This document shows, piece by piece, positions 26,128 through 34,482 of a stretch of DNA of 64,000 nucleotides. The stretch's first letter is position 1. Each line of letters opens with the position of its first letter. The notes below the pieces were generated by a model. That model was not told the DNA's origin and searched no databases. It worked only from the letters and a program-made list of their open reading frames with translations. Origin of the DNA: an uncultured Prevotellaceae bacterium. GTDB lineage: Bacteria > Bacteroidota > Bacteroidia > Bacteroidales > Bacteroidaceae. Both the position numbers and the translations under genes were made by a program. The stretch spans positions 1 through 64,000 of the forward strand of contig CADCCB010000007.1 of NCBI GenBank assembly GCA_902799905.1. Reading direction: 5' to 3'.

Positions 26128-26514
26128 TTATTCAAACATGCTTTCGATATACTCAAGCAACTCTGTGTTATGGTGAATATAGTGTCTCAAACTTTGGCCT
26201 CCCTTGAATCCGAAAGGTAACAAATCTTCAGCAGTAAGACCAGTTCCGTCGCTTTCCATTATAAGTCTTAGCCGAAAAGTCGGATGCTCTGGAGCTTTGC
26301 CAATCCAATAGTCCTTGTCCTCACGATGGTCTACGGCTGTTTCGACACATGTCTTGAAGCGCACAGCTCCGTTGATATACAGATATACAATGTCGCCTAT
26401 TTCGAATGGATAAGTCTTCTGCACCCAACTAACAAAGCCCTCTTTGTGTAAGCAGTCCGTATGGCGACACCTATTCGGATTTGCTAATACCAACCATTTA
26501 TTGTTTCTTTCCAT
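26128..26514 (-). CDS. PUA/EVE-like small protein
   Basis: 128 residues. The opening WLVLANPNRCRHTDCLHKEGFVSWVQ and the GDIVYLYINGAVRFKTCVETAVDHREDKDYWIG core resemble EVE/PUA-like domains, which bind modified bases or RNA and often travel with defence genes. The C-terminus ends NTELLEYIESMF. It is 44 bp downstream of the KilA-N gene on the same strand. Fold assignment is tentative. Confidence 0.6.
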   Translation of the reverse strand: MERNNKWLVLANPNRCRHTDCLHKEGFVSWVQKTYPFEIGDIVYLYINGAVRFKTCVETAVDHREDKDYWIGKAPEHPTFRLRLIMESDGTGLTAEDLLPFGFKGGQSLRHYIHHNTELLEYIESMFE

Positions 26515-26558
26515 ATTGCTCTATATTTGTATTCTGTCTACTAAGTTATATTGGGTTA

Positions 26559-27371
26559 CTATTTCAATAGGGTGCGATTGCCATTCTCCTCCAAAACCTC
26601 CATCTGCTGAATAGCAATCTGATTGAGTTTTACAAGCCTTTCGCCCTGTGGAACACCATCATTGATAAGCACGGCATTGATATTCTCCATATTCGAAAGG
26701 CATATCAGTTCGTTGATGGTGGCGTAGTCGCGGATATTTCCTTTTAGGTCAGGATTAGCTTCTCGCCACTGTTTGGCTGTCATTCCAAACATAGCCACGT
26801 TCAAAACATCGGCTTCCTCGGCATAGATGATGCTTGCTTGTGTTGGGGTGACCTCTTCGGGTATCAGATGGCTCTTGATGGCATCCGTATGAATACGGTA
26901 GTTAATCTTTGAGAGTTCCCTTTTGGCAGTCCACCCCAATTGTTTCTGTTCTTCCTCTTTCAGCCTTTGAAACTCGTCAATCAAGTAGAGTTTGAAGGTT
27001 ACACTAATGGCGGTTCCAAACTCGAAGGCAATATCCTTAAAAGCGTATGTGCCGCCATAACGACCTTTTTTCACAATGATGCCAATGGCATTTGTTTTCT
27101 CAACCCACTCACTCACGCTCATGACGAAACTTGGTAAACCTGCCTGCATTCTAAAGTGGTCAAATTCGACCACTTTAAAATTGGGATTGTGTATCATCTC
27201 CCAAGTTCCCAGAAACTCTATAGTATAGCGAGTGCGTATCCAGTTCTTGATGATGTCGGCAGCACGGCTTTCACTTTGTTTGCCGTTAGCCATATCTGTA
27301 AGTGATATATAATCCTTATCGTTATAAGACAAGACAGTTATTTCCGTGTTCTGAACCATTATCTTTGCCAT
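26559..27371 (-). CDS. KilA-N domain protein
   Basis: 270 residues. The N-terminal KilA-N domain has YISLTDMANGKQSESRAADIIKNWIRTRYTIEFLGTWE, the family's DNA-binding module of phage and defence-linked proteins, followed by SEWVEKTNAIGIIVKKGRYGGTYAFKDIAFEFGTAIS. A C-terminal part (from about residue 150) contains RELSKINYRIHTDAIKSHLIP. In Bacteroidetes such proteins are common in accessory islands; their target is unknown. No membrane segments. Leader of about 23 nt from its promoter. Confidence 0.85.
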   Translation of the reverse strand: MAKIMVQNTEITVLSYNDKDYISLTDMANGKQSESRAADIIKNWIRTRYTIEFLGTWEMIHNPNFKVVEFDHFRMQAGLPSFVMSVSEWVEKTNAIGIIVKKGRYGGTYAFKDIAFEFGTAISVTFKLYLIDEFQRLKEEEQKQLGWTAKRELSKINYRIHTDAIKSHLIPEEVTPTQASIIYAEEADVLNVAMFGMTAKQWREANPDLKGNIRDYATINELICLSNMENINAVLINDGVPQGERLVKLNQIAIQQMEVLEENGNRTLLK

Positions 27372-27400
27372 AGGGTAGTGCTATTATAAATATATGTGTG

Positions 27401-27408
27401 CAAAGGTA
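27401..27408 (-). promoter_or_regulatory. -7 box of the KilA-N gene
   Basis: Minus-strand TACCTTTG; transcription would start near 27394, 23 nt before the ATG. The -33 region has only CTTTCG at 27425-27430. Confidence 0.55.
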
Positions 27409-27458
27409 GCACAAAAACATGAGACGAAAGAAGAAAGAGTGAAAAATCCTTCAAAAGT

Positions 27459-27489
27459 TTTGTAATCTCGCATATTCTATGTACCTTTG
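27459..27489 (+). promoter_or_regulatory. Orphan plus-strand promoter
   Basis: TTTG (27459-27462), 19-bp spacer, TACCTTTG (27482-27489). No plausible ORF follows on the plus strand, which points to a non-coding transcript. Confidence 0.65.
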
Positions 27490-27495
27490 CCCCGA

Positions 27496-27690
27496 CAAAG
27501 AGTCATTCTTGCGTCCCGCTGGTAGCAAGCGAGCGGCGCTCGAGCGGAAACGGCTGGTGGCTCAGCGTCAGGAGTTCTTGCGTCCCTTTGGTAGCAAGCG
27601 CCAGAGGCGATGACTTTGATAAGCAAATCACGGCAGAATGAGGAAATGAGAACCGTTGCCAGTTCGTAACCCAGATTTTTCTCAATCCTC
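27496..27690 (+). ncRNA. Candidate non-coding RNA with a duplicated hairpin
   Basis: Below the orphan promoter the sequence TTCTTGCGTCCC, two variable bases, TGGTAGCAAGCG occurs twice (about 27508-27533 and 27575-27600). Each copy can fold as CTTGC/GCAAG. Between them is a GCGAGCGGCGCTCGAGCGG run. Ends are estimated only. Confidence 0.4.
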
Positions 27691-27734
27691 GGAACTGCCT
27701 TTATTTACATAAGGTTTGCGATTTTATCCAAAAA

Positions 27735-27840
27735 ATACGAAATAATTCTGATACCCCCAAATCATTTGCCTGAAATGTGATCAAAGAAAACGCCGCCTTG
27801 CTCTTCTCGATAACGTCTTAAATCTTCTTCCATGACACGA
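27735..27840 (-). repeat. Gene-tail repeat, copy 1
   Basis: On the minus strand, a short open frame ends MEEDLRRYREEQGG then VFFDHISGK and stop. It looks like the C-terminus of a lost gene. Copy 2 (28500-28605) and a decayed copy 3 (30160-30200) follow. Confidence 0.6.
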
Positions 27841-27877
27841 CAGTCTTTATTCTCGAAAGATCTGGGGACTCTCTGAT

Positions 27878-28417
27878 TTACTTATCGTTGTTACAATTTT
27901 GAACAACGCACAGATGCAAATAAAACAAACATATACATAAGTGTATAAAACAAACTGACAAATAAAGGCTTGGAGCCGTAAAAATACTAGTGAACAATTC
28001 TTTACCAAATAACCAAATTGGCAGTCGGAACAAAGTATTGGATTCACTTATCACACTGCCATAAATTCTTGTCGAGATATAGAAACTTCCCCAAAGCATA
28101 CAAAACATGATCAGGGAAAAGTAGACATACGCAATCGTTAGTTCATGTTCTTCATACTTTCTCTTGTATCTTCTTCGAATTTCAAGAAGCAGCACCACCA
28201 TATTGATAGTGATTGTGACAATCATTGTATCATAAATTGTTTCACATAATGGAATTAAGGGCAATCCCATATCTAACAACACTTCATATTGAATGTCCAA
28301 TAATCGTTCATACTCTATTCCCCTCTCATACCATGCAATCCAAATGACAATTGCAACATCTAACACACATAAAAGTGCAATTCTATTCTTTATCAAATGC
28401 TTAAGGATTGATTTCAT
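27878..28417 (-). CDS. Hypothetical membrane protein between direct repeats
   Basis: 179 residues. About four membrane helices (residues 13-29, 55-77, 95-113 and 148-172). Starts MKSILKHLIKNRIALLCVLD and is AT-rich. No domain recognised. It is bounded by copies 1 and 2 of a direct repeat of about 105 bp (27735-27840 and 28500-28605), which could mark a duplication or insertion of this block. Confidence 0.65.
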   Translation of the reverse strand: MKSILKHLIKNRIALLCVLDVAIVIWIAWYERGIEYERLLDIQYEVLLDMGLPLIPLCETIYDTMIVTITINMVVLLLEIRRRYKRKYEEHELTIAYVYFSLIMFCMLWGSFYISTRIYGSVISESNTLFRLPIWLFGKELFTSIFTAPSLYLSVCFIHLCICLFYLHLCVVQNCNNDK

Positions 28418-28499
28418 ATATAAATTCTCCTGTAATACCTTTATTCAACCATTTGTGACCAGGGGACGGCTCTAATCTGTTTTGCCTTTCTTTTCGCTG

Positions 28500-28605
28500 G
28501 CAAAAATACGAAATAATTCTGATACCCCCAAATCATTTGACTGAAATGTGATCAGAACTAACGCCGCCCTACTCTTCTCGATAAATGCTTAAATTTTCTT
28601 CCATG
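28500..28605 (-). repeat. Gene-tail repeat, copy 2 (decayed)
   Basis: Nearly identical to copy 1 over the stretch AATACGAAATAATTCTGATA and CCCCCAAATCATTTG, then ATGTGATCA, but its reading frame is interrupted by a TAG after REE. Confidence 0.6.
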
Positions 28606-28608
28606 CTC

Positions 28609-29391
28609 TTATAATGCAGCCACGACATCCGAGAACTGCAGGATTCTCTCTGCGTTCTGTTCATTGAACACCAGATGGGAGAAGTCACGCTTCTTTTGGT
28701 TCAAATCAACGTCCTTCAGCCGTTCAGCAATGGCTGTTTTTAATTCATCAATAGAAGATATGCCTGCTCTGGCAGACAGGAATTCCAGATTCGGCTTGGT
28801 CTTCGACAGCAGGAAAATGGTGTCATAGAAGTCACGCCCTTTCTGACGGGCCAGGATGGCAGCGAACTTCATCGCACAAAGCACATCTATAGGAGGTACC
28901 TGAACCCCAAAGAAGAATCCCATTCTGTTGATATTCGCGACAACAGGCTGATATGGAACACCCTGATACTGCGCCTCCACTTTCAGCAAAAGACGTTCTT
29001 CCTTGTGGCCCGTCAGTCCCAAGTCGAACAGCATCTCAGGGAAATAGAGATTACGCCTGTAGGCCATCAGTTTCGGATTGGGCTTGTCGCGAGTTTCCAC
29101 ATCGATATTATTCTGGCGCAAGTAGGTTACAACGCTATCCGTCATCGCCATAAACTCGTCTTCACTCAGTTCCTTGCAGTCAAAGTCCAGATCTTCAGAG
29201 AATCGGTCTATTCCCTGAATAAGACGGAGGTTCGTGCCACCAATGAATGACACCTTGTTAATATAGGGTGTCGTAGCCAGATGGTCGAGTATCAGCAGTT
29301 GCAAGTACTCCTTCAGCATATAGCGGTCGAAGCGGCTTTCGTGGGCTATTGCAGGTGGAAAGAAACTGCGTATGTATTCAATGTCTATCAT
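28609..29391 (-). CDS. abiEii: AbiEii-family nucleotidyltransferase toxin
   Basis: 260 residues. Nucleotidyltransferase core: VSFIGGTNLRLIQGIDRFSEDLDFD, containing the G-G-T-x-L-R and S-E-D-x-D motifs (metal aspartates). Further down LLLKVEAQYQ, and DVLCAMKFAAILARQKGRDFYDTIFLLSK, matches the family's MKxxAxxxRxKxRDxxD region. In characterised AbiEii toxins the enzyme uses a nucleotide to block growth, and AbiEi neutralises it (type IV system, phage abortive infection). The gene follows the antitoxin by 19 bp. Confidence 0.93.
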   Translation of the reverse strand: MIDIEYIRSFFPPAIAHESRFDRYMLKEYLQLLILDHLATTPYINKVSFIGGTNLRLIQGIDRFSEDLDFDCKELSEDEFMAMTDSVVTYLRQNNIDVETRDKPNPKLMAYRRNLYFPEMLFDLGLTGHKEERLLLKVEAQYQGVPYQPVVANINRMGFFFGVQVPPIDVLCAMKFAAILARQKGRDFYDTIFLLSKTKPNLEFLSARAGISSIDELKTAIAERLKDVDLNQKKRDFSHLVFNEQNAERILQFSDVVAAL

Positions 29392-29410
29392 AGATAAAGG
29401 TTGAGATGGT

Positions 29411-30043
29411 TTAAGGATTTAAAAGTTTAAGGTCATAGATTCTTAGCAGGCGCTTGACTCTTTGAGATAAAGCCTTGTTGCCGATTCTAGAGAGATAATC
29501 TGATAGACGGTCTGTACTGAATTCGTTCTGCATAAAATCCTCATCCAGGCGCAGTTCCTCCATATCCTGCTCCGTCTTGTAATAGGGATTCAGATAGAGC
29601 AAATCGAGCAAAGCCTTCTCTGGAGTGGCAAACAACAGACCTCGTCCGCCTTGCATCGTCTTGATTTCATAGCCGAAGTAAAGCGGCGTCTTCACGTTCT
29701 GATAATGGAAAGTTCCAAAGTCATTCTCGAAACGGGCGGTCTTCAGCGTTGTCACACTCGTCAGTTGTACCACCTCTTCTGGTATCATGCCGTAGAACGA
29801 CAAGGCACTATGCAGACTGATATACGAAGGGGCATAGATGCGATTGGCTACATAACGGGAGAAGTCAGGCACCTGCCGATACTCTGGAAAGGCATAATAC
29901 TGATTCCTCAACTTCACCAGCAGCCCTTTACGGCACCATCGCGTCAGGTTGTTACGGTCGAAATTCTTTTCCCATAACAGCACCTGATTGATGTTGAAAC
30001 ACCCCATCGGGTACATCCGTTCCCTGAATGTCAGAAAGTCCAT
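29411..30043 (-). CDS. abiEi: AbiEi-family antitoxin and repressor
   Basis: 210 residues from the ATG at 30043 (MDFLTFRERMYPMGCF); the track's upstream extension would run through the operator. N-terminal winged helix: FNINQVLLWEKNFDRNNLTRWCRKGLLVKLRNQYYAF, then RIYAPSYISLHSALSFYGMIPEEVVQLTSVTTLKT and FATPEKALLDLLYL, all typical of the family. AbiEi proteins repress their own promoter by binding inverted repeats; a matching 15-bp inverted repeat surrounds the promoter here. Confidence 0.92.
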   Translation of the reverse strand: MDFLTFRERMYPMGCFNINQVLLWEKNFDRNNLTRWCRKGLLVKLRNQYYAFPEYRQVPDFSRYVANRIYAPSYISLHSALSFYGMIPEEVVQLTSVTTLKTARFENDFGTFHYQNVKTPLYFGYEIKTMQGGRGLLFATPEKALLDLLYLNPYYKTEQDMEELRLDEDFMQNEFSTDRLSDYLSRIGNKALSQRVKRLLRIYDLKLLNP

Positions 30044-30050
30044 AATGCCT

Positions 30051-30098
30051 ATTTTGTTTCTAAAACTCTGCAAATATAGTGATTTTTAGAAACAAAAT
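30051..30098. promoter_or_regulatory. AbiE operator: 15-bp inverted repeat around the promoter
   Basis: ATTTTGTTTCTAAAA (30051-30065) and its exact reverse complement TTTTAGAAACAAAAT (30084-30098), centres 33 bp apart (about three helical turns). The minus-strand -7 box TATATTTG (30071-30078) lies between the arms. Transcription would start near 30063, 20 nt before the ATG. Confidence 0.8.
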
Positions 30099-30099
30099 C

Positions 30100-30592
30100 A
30101 ACAATCAGGGCGTTTTTTTATCCCATAGGGCATGCATTTAACATCATTTAAGCCTAAAGGTAATCAGAACTAACGCCACCCTACTCTTCCCATCTACCAT
30201 TTTATCAGGACTCCATAAGAGAGGCATTTCTTCGCGAATTCGCTGCTATCAGTGAAACACTCAATTCTTGTGTTAATAATGTCTTCTACAGTCATCCCCC
30301 CCAAAGGAAGCATTCGGACGGAGGTTGCAAATGCTTCCGACACCTTATTCTTATAAAAAGCGACCTAGTGGGCCTGTACGAGGGAGCGCCCTGCCATCTG
30401 CTAAATTTCAAAAAAATTTACGTGATTAAACGAATGCAAAAAACGCGTGGCCTGACGTAAACGGAATTTAAACGACAGGCAGGAAATGTTAAAATGCAAG
30501 AAAAGTAAGCGACAAAATGGCAGTTTCATAAACTTTGAACATATATTTGCATCAAAAGTTTCAGTGACAGAATAAACATTAACAATTAGACA
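30100..30592. other. Intergenic region between AbiE and the HtrA gene
   Basis: About 490 bp. Contains a decayed third copy of the gene-tail repeat (about 30160-30200), the -7 box of the HtrA gene, and otherwise AT-rich sequence with no ORF that I can support. Confidence 0.6.
30542..30549 (+). promoter_or_regulatory. -7 box of the HtrA gene
   Basis: TATATTTG, 43 nt before the ATG. There is no TTTG at the standard -33 distance, so an alternative sigma factor is possible. Confidence 0.45.
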
Positions 30593-32107
30593 ATGAATAT
30601 GAAAAAGATTGTAAACTTCATGGTGCCGGCCATCAGCCTGGCAGCCATTTGTTTCTCGGTAGCAGCACTCAACAAGACACACGCAGCCACCAGTACATCA
30701 CCATCGGTAGCACAGGTGGCAGAGATGACATCGATGCCAGCCGCACAGCCCGTTGACCTCACCTATGCAGCAGAGAAGGCTCTGCCGTCGGTGGTCTATA
30801 TCAAATCTGTGATCAACTCAAAGATCAGGACCGTGGAGGTGCAGAGCGACCCCTTCGAGGATTTCTTCAGCGACCCCTTCGGCGGGTTCTTCGGACGCGG
30901 ACAGCGCGGACAGGGCAACACCCGCAAGCGTCAGGTGCAGACCCCAAAGCAGGCAGCAGCAGGATCGGGCGTCATCATCTCTTCCGATGGCTATATCGTG
31001 ACGAACAACCACGTGGTTGACGGTGCAGACGAACTGACCGTGAGCCTCTCTGACAACAAGGAATATTCGGCCCGCATCATCGGAGCCGACAATACCACCG
31101 ACCTGGCCCTCATTAAGATTGACGGTCGCAACCTGCCGGCTATCAGCATTGCCAACAGCGATGATGTGAAGGTGGGCGAATGGGTGCTGGCCATCGGCAA
31201 TCCCCTCGGCCTCAACAATACCGTGACCGCAGGTATCATCTCTGCCAAGGCACGCACGCTGGGAGCCAACGGCGTGGAGAGTTTCATTCAGACCGACGCT
31301 GCCATCAACCAAGGCAACTCGGGCGGCGCATTGGTCAACACCAACGGCCAACTGGTGGGCATTAACGCTATGCTCTACTCGCAGACGGGCTCAAATATCG
31401 GTTACGGATTTGCCATCCCCACCACGATGATGAACAAGGTGGTGGCCGACCTGAAGCAATATGGCACCGTGCAGCGTGCCATGATCGGCATCAGCGGTCG
31501 TGACGTGAAGACTCAGGTGGACATGGAGAAAGAGGAAGGCAAGGAGACTACTGACTACGGCACCATGGAAGGCATCTACGTGGCAGAAGTGGTGGAGAGC
31601 AGCGCCGCTGCAGAGGCTGGCATCGAGAAGGGCGATGTCATCATTGAGGTGGACGGCCAGAAGGTGACCAAGTTCGGCGACCTCTCAGGCATCATCGCCC
31701 AGAAGCGTCCTGGCGACAAGGTGTCGATCACCTATCTGCACAACAAGCACAAGCATACCAAGCAGGTGACGCTGCGCAACGAGCAGGGCAACACACAGGT
31801 GGTGAAGAATGCCGACCTGGATGTGCTGGGAGCCGACTTCCGTGAGATTTCCAAGCAGCAGAAGGAGCAACTTGAGATACAATACGGCCTGGAAGTCATC
31901 AAGGTGAACAACGGCAAGATGAAGGATGCCGGAGTGCCCAAGGGCTTCATCATCCGTCAGGTGAACGACGAGCCGATGAAGACCGTGGAAGACCTGCAGG
32001 AAGCAGTCAAGGCTGCCTCGACTTCGAAGGAGCCCGTGCTCATCATCAAGGGTGTATTCCCCACTGGCAGACGCGGCTACTTCGTGGTGCAGTTGAGTGA
32101 AGAGTAA
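30593..32107 (+). CDS. HtrA/DegP-family periplasmic serine protease
   Basis: 504 residues. N-terminal signal peptide (MKKIVNFMVPAISLAAICFSVAA), then the trypsin-like domain with the catalytic triad His (NNHVVDG), Asp (TTDLALIKI) and Ser (NQGNSGGALVN). A glycine/phenylalanine-rich LA loop (FEDFFSDPFGGFFGRGQRGQG) follows the first strand. Two PDZ domains: residues about 300-390 (AEAGIEKGDVIIEVDGQKV) and 410-500 (KDAGVPKGFIIRQVNDEPM). Degrades or refolds damaged envelope proteins. Own transcript, ended by a terminator before rpoD. Confidence 0.93.
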   Translation: MNMKKIVNFMVPAISLAAICFSVAALNKTHAATSTSPSVAQVAEMTSMPAAQPVDLTYAAEKALPSVVYIKSVINSKIRTVEVQSDPFEDFFSDPFGGFFGRGQRGQGNTRKRQVQTPKQAAAGSGVIISSDGYIVTNNHVVDGADELTVSLSDNKEYSARIIGADNTTDLALIKIDGRNLPAISIANSDDVKVGEWVLAIGNPLGLNNTVTAGIISAKARTLGANGVESFIQTDAAINQGNSGGALVNTNGQLVGINAMLYSQTGSNIGYGFAIPTTMMNKVVADLKQYGTVQRAMIGISGRDVKTQVDMEKEEGKETTDYGTMEGIYVAEVVESSAAAEAGIEKGDVIIEVDGQKVTKFGDLSGIIAQKRPGDKVSITYLHNKHKHTKQVTLRNEQGNTQVVKNADLDVLGADFREISKQQKEQLEIQYGLEVIKVNNGKMKDAGVPKGFIIRQVNDEPMKTVEDLQEAVKAASTSKEPVLIIKGVFPTGRRGYFVVQLSEE

Positions 32108-32125
32108 TTAAAAGTAAAAAGATAA

Positions 32126-32172
32126 AACAGTGAAGAGTGAGCAGATTTGCAAACTATTCACTGTTTTTTTTT
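32126..32172 (+). terminator. Terminator of the HtrA gene
   Basis: AACAGTGAA (32126-32134) pairs with TTCACTGTT (32157-32165), followed by a run of T. The run overlaps the -33 box of the rpoD promoter. Confidence 0.75.
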
Positions 32173-32201
32173 GGTCGTTTCATTTTTTATCATTACCTTT
32201 G
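32170..32201 (+). promoter_or_regulatory. Promoter of rpoD
   Basis: TTTG (32170-32173), 20-bp spacer, TACCTTTG (32194-32201): a perfect consensus match. Transcription start near 32208. Confidence 0.85.
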
Positions 32202-32232
32202 CCGCCAATTAGTCTATAAACTGGTACCAATA

Positions 32233-33096
32233 ATGAGACAACTGAAAATCACTAAATCCATCACCTCTCGAGAGAACGAGTCTCTTGAGAAATACTTGCA
32301 GGAAATCGGCCGCGAGGAATTGATTGGCCCTGAAGAAGAGGTGGAACTGGCCCAACGCATCAAGAAAGGTGACCGCCAGGCACTGGAACGACTGACGAAG
32401 GCCAACCTGAGATTTGTGGTTTCTGTGGCTAAGCAATACCAGAATCAGGGACTGTCATTGCCTGACCTCATCAATGAGGGGAACCTGGGCTTGATTAAAG
32501 CAGCGGAGAAGTTTGACGAGACACGAGGCTTCAAGTTCATCTCCTACGCCGTATGGTGGATCAGGCAGAGCATACTGCAGGCCATCGCCGACCAGAGCCG
32601 CATTGTCCGAGTGCCAGTCAATCAGGTGGGAGCCATCAACAAGATCAACCGCCTGTCAAGCCGTTTCGAGCAAGAACACGAGCGCAAGCCATCGGTTGAG
32701 GAACTGTCGGAGGAGATAGACCTGCCCGAGGATAAAATTGACGAGGCCATCAACAGCAACGGACGCCATGTCTCCATGGACGCTCCTTTCGCAGAGGGGG
32801 ACGACAGTTCGCTGCTCGACGTGATGATAAACGACGACTCACCATCGGCCGACCGCATGTTGGTACTCGAATCGCTGCGTGACGAGATCAAGATTGCCCT
32901 GCAGTCGCTCTGCGAGCGTGAGCGCAACATCATCAAGGCATTCTACGGCATTGACCAGCCAGAGATGACGCTCGACGAGATTGGTGAGAAATACGGCCTG
33001 ACTCGCGAGCGTGTTCGCCAACTCAAGGAGAAGGCTATCCGCCACCTGCGTGCCAACACAAAGAACAAACTGCTCAGGAGTTATCTGGGGAATTGA
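32233..33096 (+). CDS. rpoD: Primary sigma factor of RNA polymerase, short Bacteroidetes type
   Basis: 287 residues from the ATG at 32233, chosen because the promoter ends at 32201 and an upstream extension would start before it. Regions in order: 1.2 ([30 protein letters not shown]), 2 ([56 protein letters not shown], with the -10/-7 helix), 3 ([29 protein letters not shown]), 4 ([44 protein letters not shown]). It lacks region 1.1, as is normal in Bacteroidetes, and directs the TTTG/TAnnTTTG promoters seen across this window. Confidence 0.97.
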   Translation: MRQLKITKSITSRENESLEKYLQEIGREELIGPEEEVELAQRIKKGDRQALERLTKANLRFVVSVAKQYQNQGLSLPDLINEGNLGLIKAAEKFDETRGFKFISYAVWWIRQSILQAIADQSRIVRVPVNQVGAINKINRLSSRFEQEHERKPSVEELSEEIDLPEDKIDEAINSNGRHVSMDAPFAEGDDSSLLDVMINDDSPSADRMLVLESLRDEIKIALQSLCERERNIIKAFYGIDQPEMTLDEIGEKYGLTRERVRQLKEKAIRHLRANTKNKLLRSYLGN

Positions 33097-33134
33097 AAAT
33101 TGAGAATTGATAATTGAAAATTGATAATTGTAAA
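33097..33134 (+). repeat. Tandem TTGAAAATTGATAATTG repeat after rpoD
   Basis: Degenerate 8-9 nt units, of the same kind as those before the MFS gene, run right up to the TTG start of the next gene. Confidence 0.65.
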
Positions 33135-33608
33135 TTGAAAAGAATAGTTTTTATTGTGATGATGGCCGTGATGCTCGGAGTGAGCATGACCGCCGAGGCT
33201 AAGAAGACGATGGTGCCGAAGATGTATATGTTCGGCATCGCAGCATCGTTCAACGACTCTATTGTCTACTTTACCAACGTACAGGAAGTCAGCAACGCGT
33301 GGATTGAATCGAAGAACAAGTTCCTGCTTGACCGTCAGATCTACTCAAACCAGTTGCGCGATTATCTGGACAAAAAACTGCAGATGCCCCACCGCACCTG
33401 TATTGTCTATTACAACACAAAACGTACGAAACTCGAGAAGAAGTATATCAAGGTACGTTCCCTCTATCTTCAAGGAAAGAAAAAGAGACCGTCGCATTTT
33501 GAGGTACGATATATAGACAACGCCGACTTCCAGTTCAAGGCACCTGATGCCAGTTTCTACATTGAACCGACAGAAGGCCAGCAAGGGGAGGAGCAGAGTG
33601 GACAATAA
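33135..33608 (+). CDS. Secreted hypothetical protein heading the kinase/peptidase/PqqD cluster
   Basis: 157 residues from the TTG at 33135, giving a good signal peptide (MKRIVFIVMMAVMLGVSMTAEA). Mature part: MVPKMYMFGIAASFNDSIVYFTNVQEVSNAWIESKNKFLLDRQIYSNQLRDYLD, then HRTCIVYYNTKRTKLEKKYIKVRSLYLQGKKKRPSHFEVRYIDNADFQF, and a Glu/Gln/Gly tail. Not recognised outside Bacteroidales. Its 3' end overlaps the kinase start, so it may be functionally linked. An ATG at 33159 would cut into the signal peptide. Confidence 0.65.
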   Translation: MKRIVFIVMMAVMLGVSMTAEAKKTMVPKMYMFGIAASFNDSIVYFTNVQEVSNAWIESKNKFLLDRQIYSNQLRDYLDKKLQMPHRTCIVYYNTKRTKLEKKYIKVRSLYLQGKKKRPSHFEVRYIDNADFQFKAPDASFYIEPTEGQQGEEQSGQ

Positions 33609-34482
33609 CTTTTTCCGCATTGCCGGCCACGACATCTGCCTGTGCTTCCAGGACGAAGACCAGCACAACACCATGGGGCTATTGCCATCCTTTGGGCCGT
33701 TCAGGACCGAAGGCGCAACAGCCCCATTGCTGTTCTCTCTGACTGTTGACGACAGCCTGCGACCAGCCAAGGAAAAGTCACTCGTCAGGAAGTTCGACAC
33801 TGGCAATGGCGACACCGTGGTCTATCAGTTGCCTGACGGCGGCTATCAGTTCATCATCCGCGACATACACAACCGTGACTGCTGCCTGCTGATCAGCAAC
33901 AAGGACTTCAGCGACTGCCACTGCGCGCTGAACGGCGACTGGGTGATGCGATCCTTTGGGCTCAACGATGCGCTGATGCTCGTCTTTGCCTTCGCCGGAT
34001 CGTTCCGTCAGACCCTGCTCATCCATGCCTCGTGCATCCTCTATCAAGGCTACGGCTACCCCTTTATTGCTCAGAGCGGAACGGGTAAGAGCACCCACAC
34101 CAGCCTCTGGATGAAACATATCGAGGGGGCACAACTGATGAACGACGACAACCCCATCGTGCGCATCATCGATGGCAAGCCATTCATCTTCGGCTCCCCA
34201 TGGAGCGGCAAGACGCCCTGCTATCGCAACATCGAGGCACCTCTGGGAGCCGTCACACGCATAGAGCGCGCTCCAAAGAACAGCATTGAGCGGCTGGCTC
34301 CCGTACAGGCCTTTGCCTCGCTGCTGCCTGCCTGTTCGAGCATGATGTGGGACAGCACCATCTACGACCACCTTTGCACCACCGTCTCACAAATCATCGA
34401 GACAACCCCCATATTCACCCTATACTGTCTGCCCGACGAAGAAGCCGCACGAATATGCCACAGCACGATAGCCCACACATAG
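33598..34482 (+). CDS. HPr kinase-like P-loop kinase
   Basis: 294 residues from the GTG at 33598 (an ATG at 33547 is the alternative; both overlap the previous gene). C-terminal half has the HprK/PEPCK-like P-loop FIAQSGTGKSTHTSLW, the metal motif LMNDDNP, and FGSPWSGKTPCYRN; the N-terminal half (FRIAGHDICLCF...) is the usual variable domain. Related small kinases phosphorylate precursor peptides in lasso-peptide-like clusters; here the substrate is unknown. It overlaps the next gene by 28 bp. Confidence 0.78.
   Translation: MDNNFFRIAGHDICLCFQDEDQHNTMGLLPSFGPFRTEGATAPLLFSLTVDDSLRPAKEKSLVRKFDTGNGDTVVYQLPDGGYQFIIRDIHNRDCCLLISNKDFSDCHCALNGDWVMRSFGLNDALMLVFAFAGSFRQTLLIHASCILYQGYGYPFIAQSGTGKSTHTSLWMKHIEGAQLMNDDNPIVRIIDGKPFIFGSPWSGKTPCYRNIEAPLGAVTRIERAPKNSIERLAPVQAFASLLPACSSMMWDSTIYDHLCTTVSQIIETTPIFTLYCLPDEEAARICHSTIAHT

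Larger units (their letters stand above)
27372..27877. other. Intergenic region with an orphan plus-strand promoter and repeats
   Basis: Holds the KilA-N promoter (minus), a plus-strand promoter with no ORF behind it, a duplicated hairpin and the first copy of a gene-tail repeat, all listed separately. Confidence 0.7.

Noticed and set aside
27503-27685. 60-residue minus-strand ORF
   Set aside because: Encoded by the duplicated hairpin unit, so likely repeat-derived; no promoter on that strand.
30300-30420. tRNA-like fold in the AbiE-HtrA gap
   Set aside because: I could not build acceptor, D and T arms; only chance short stems.
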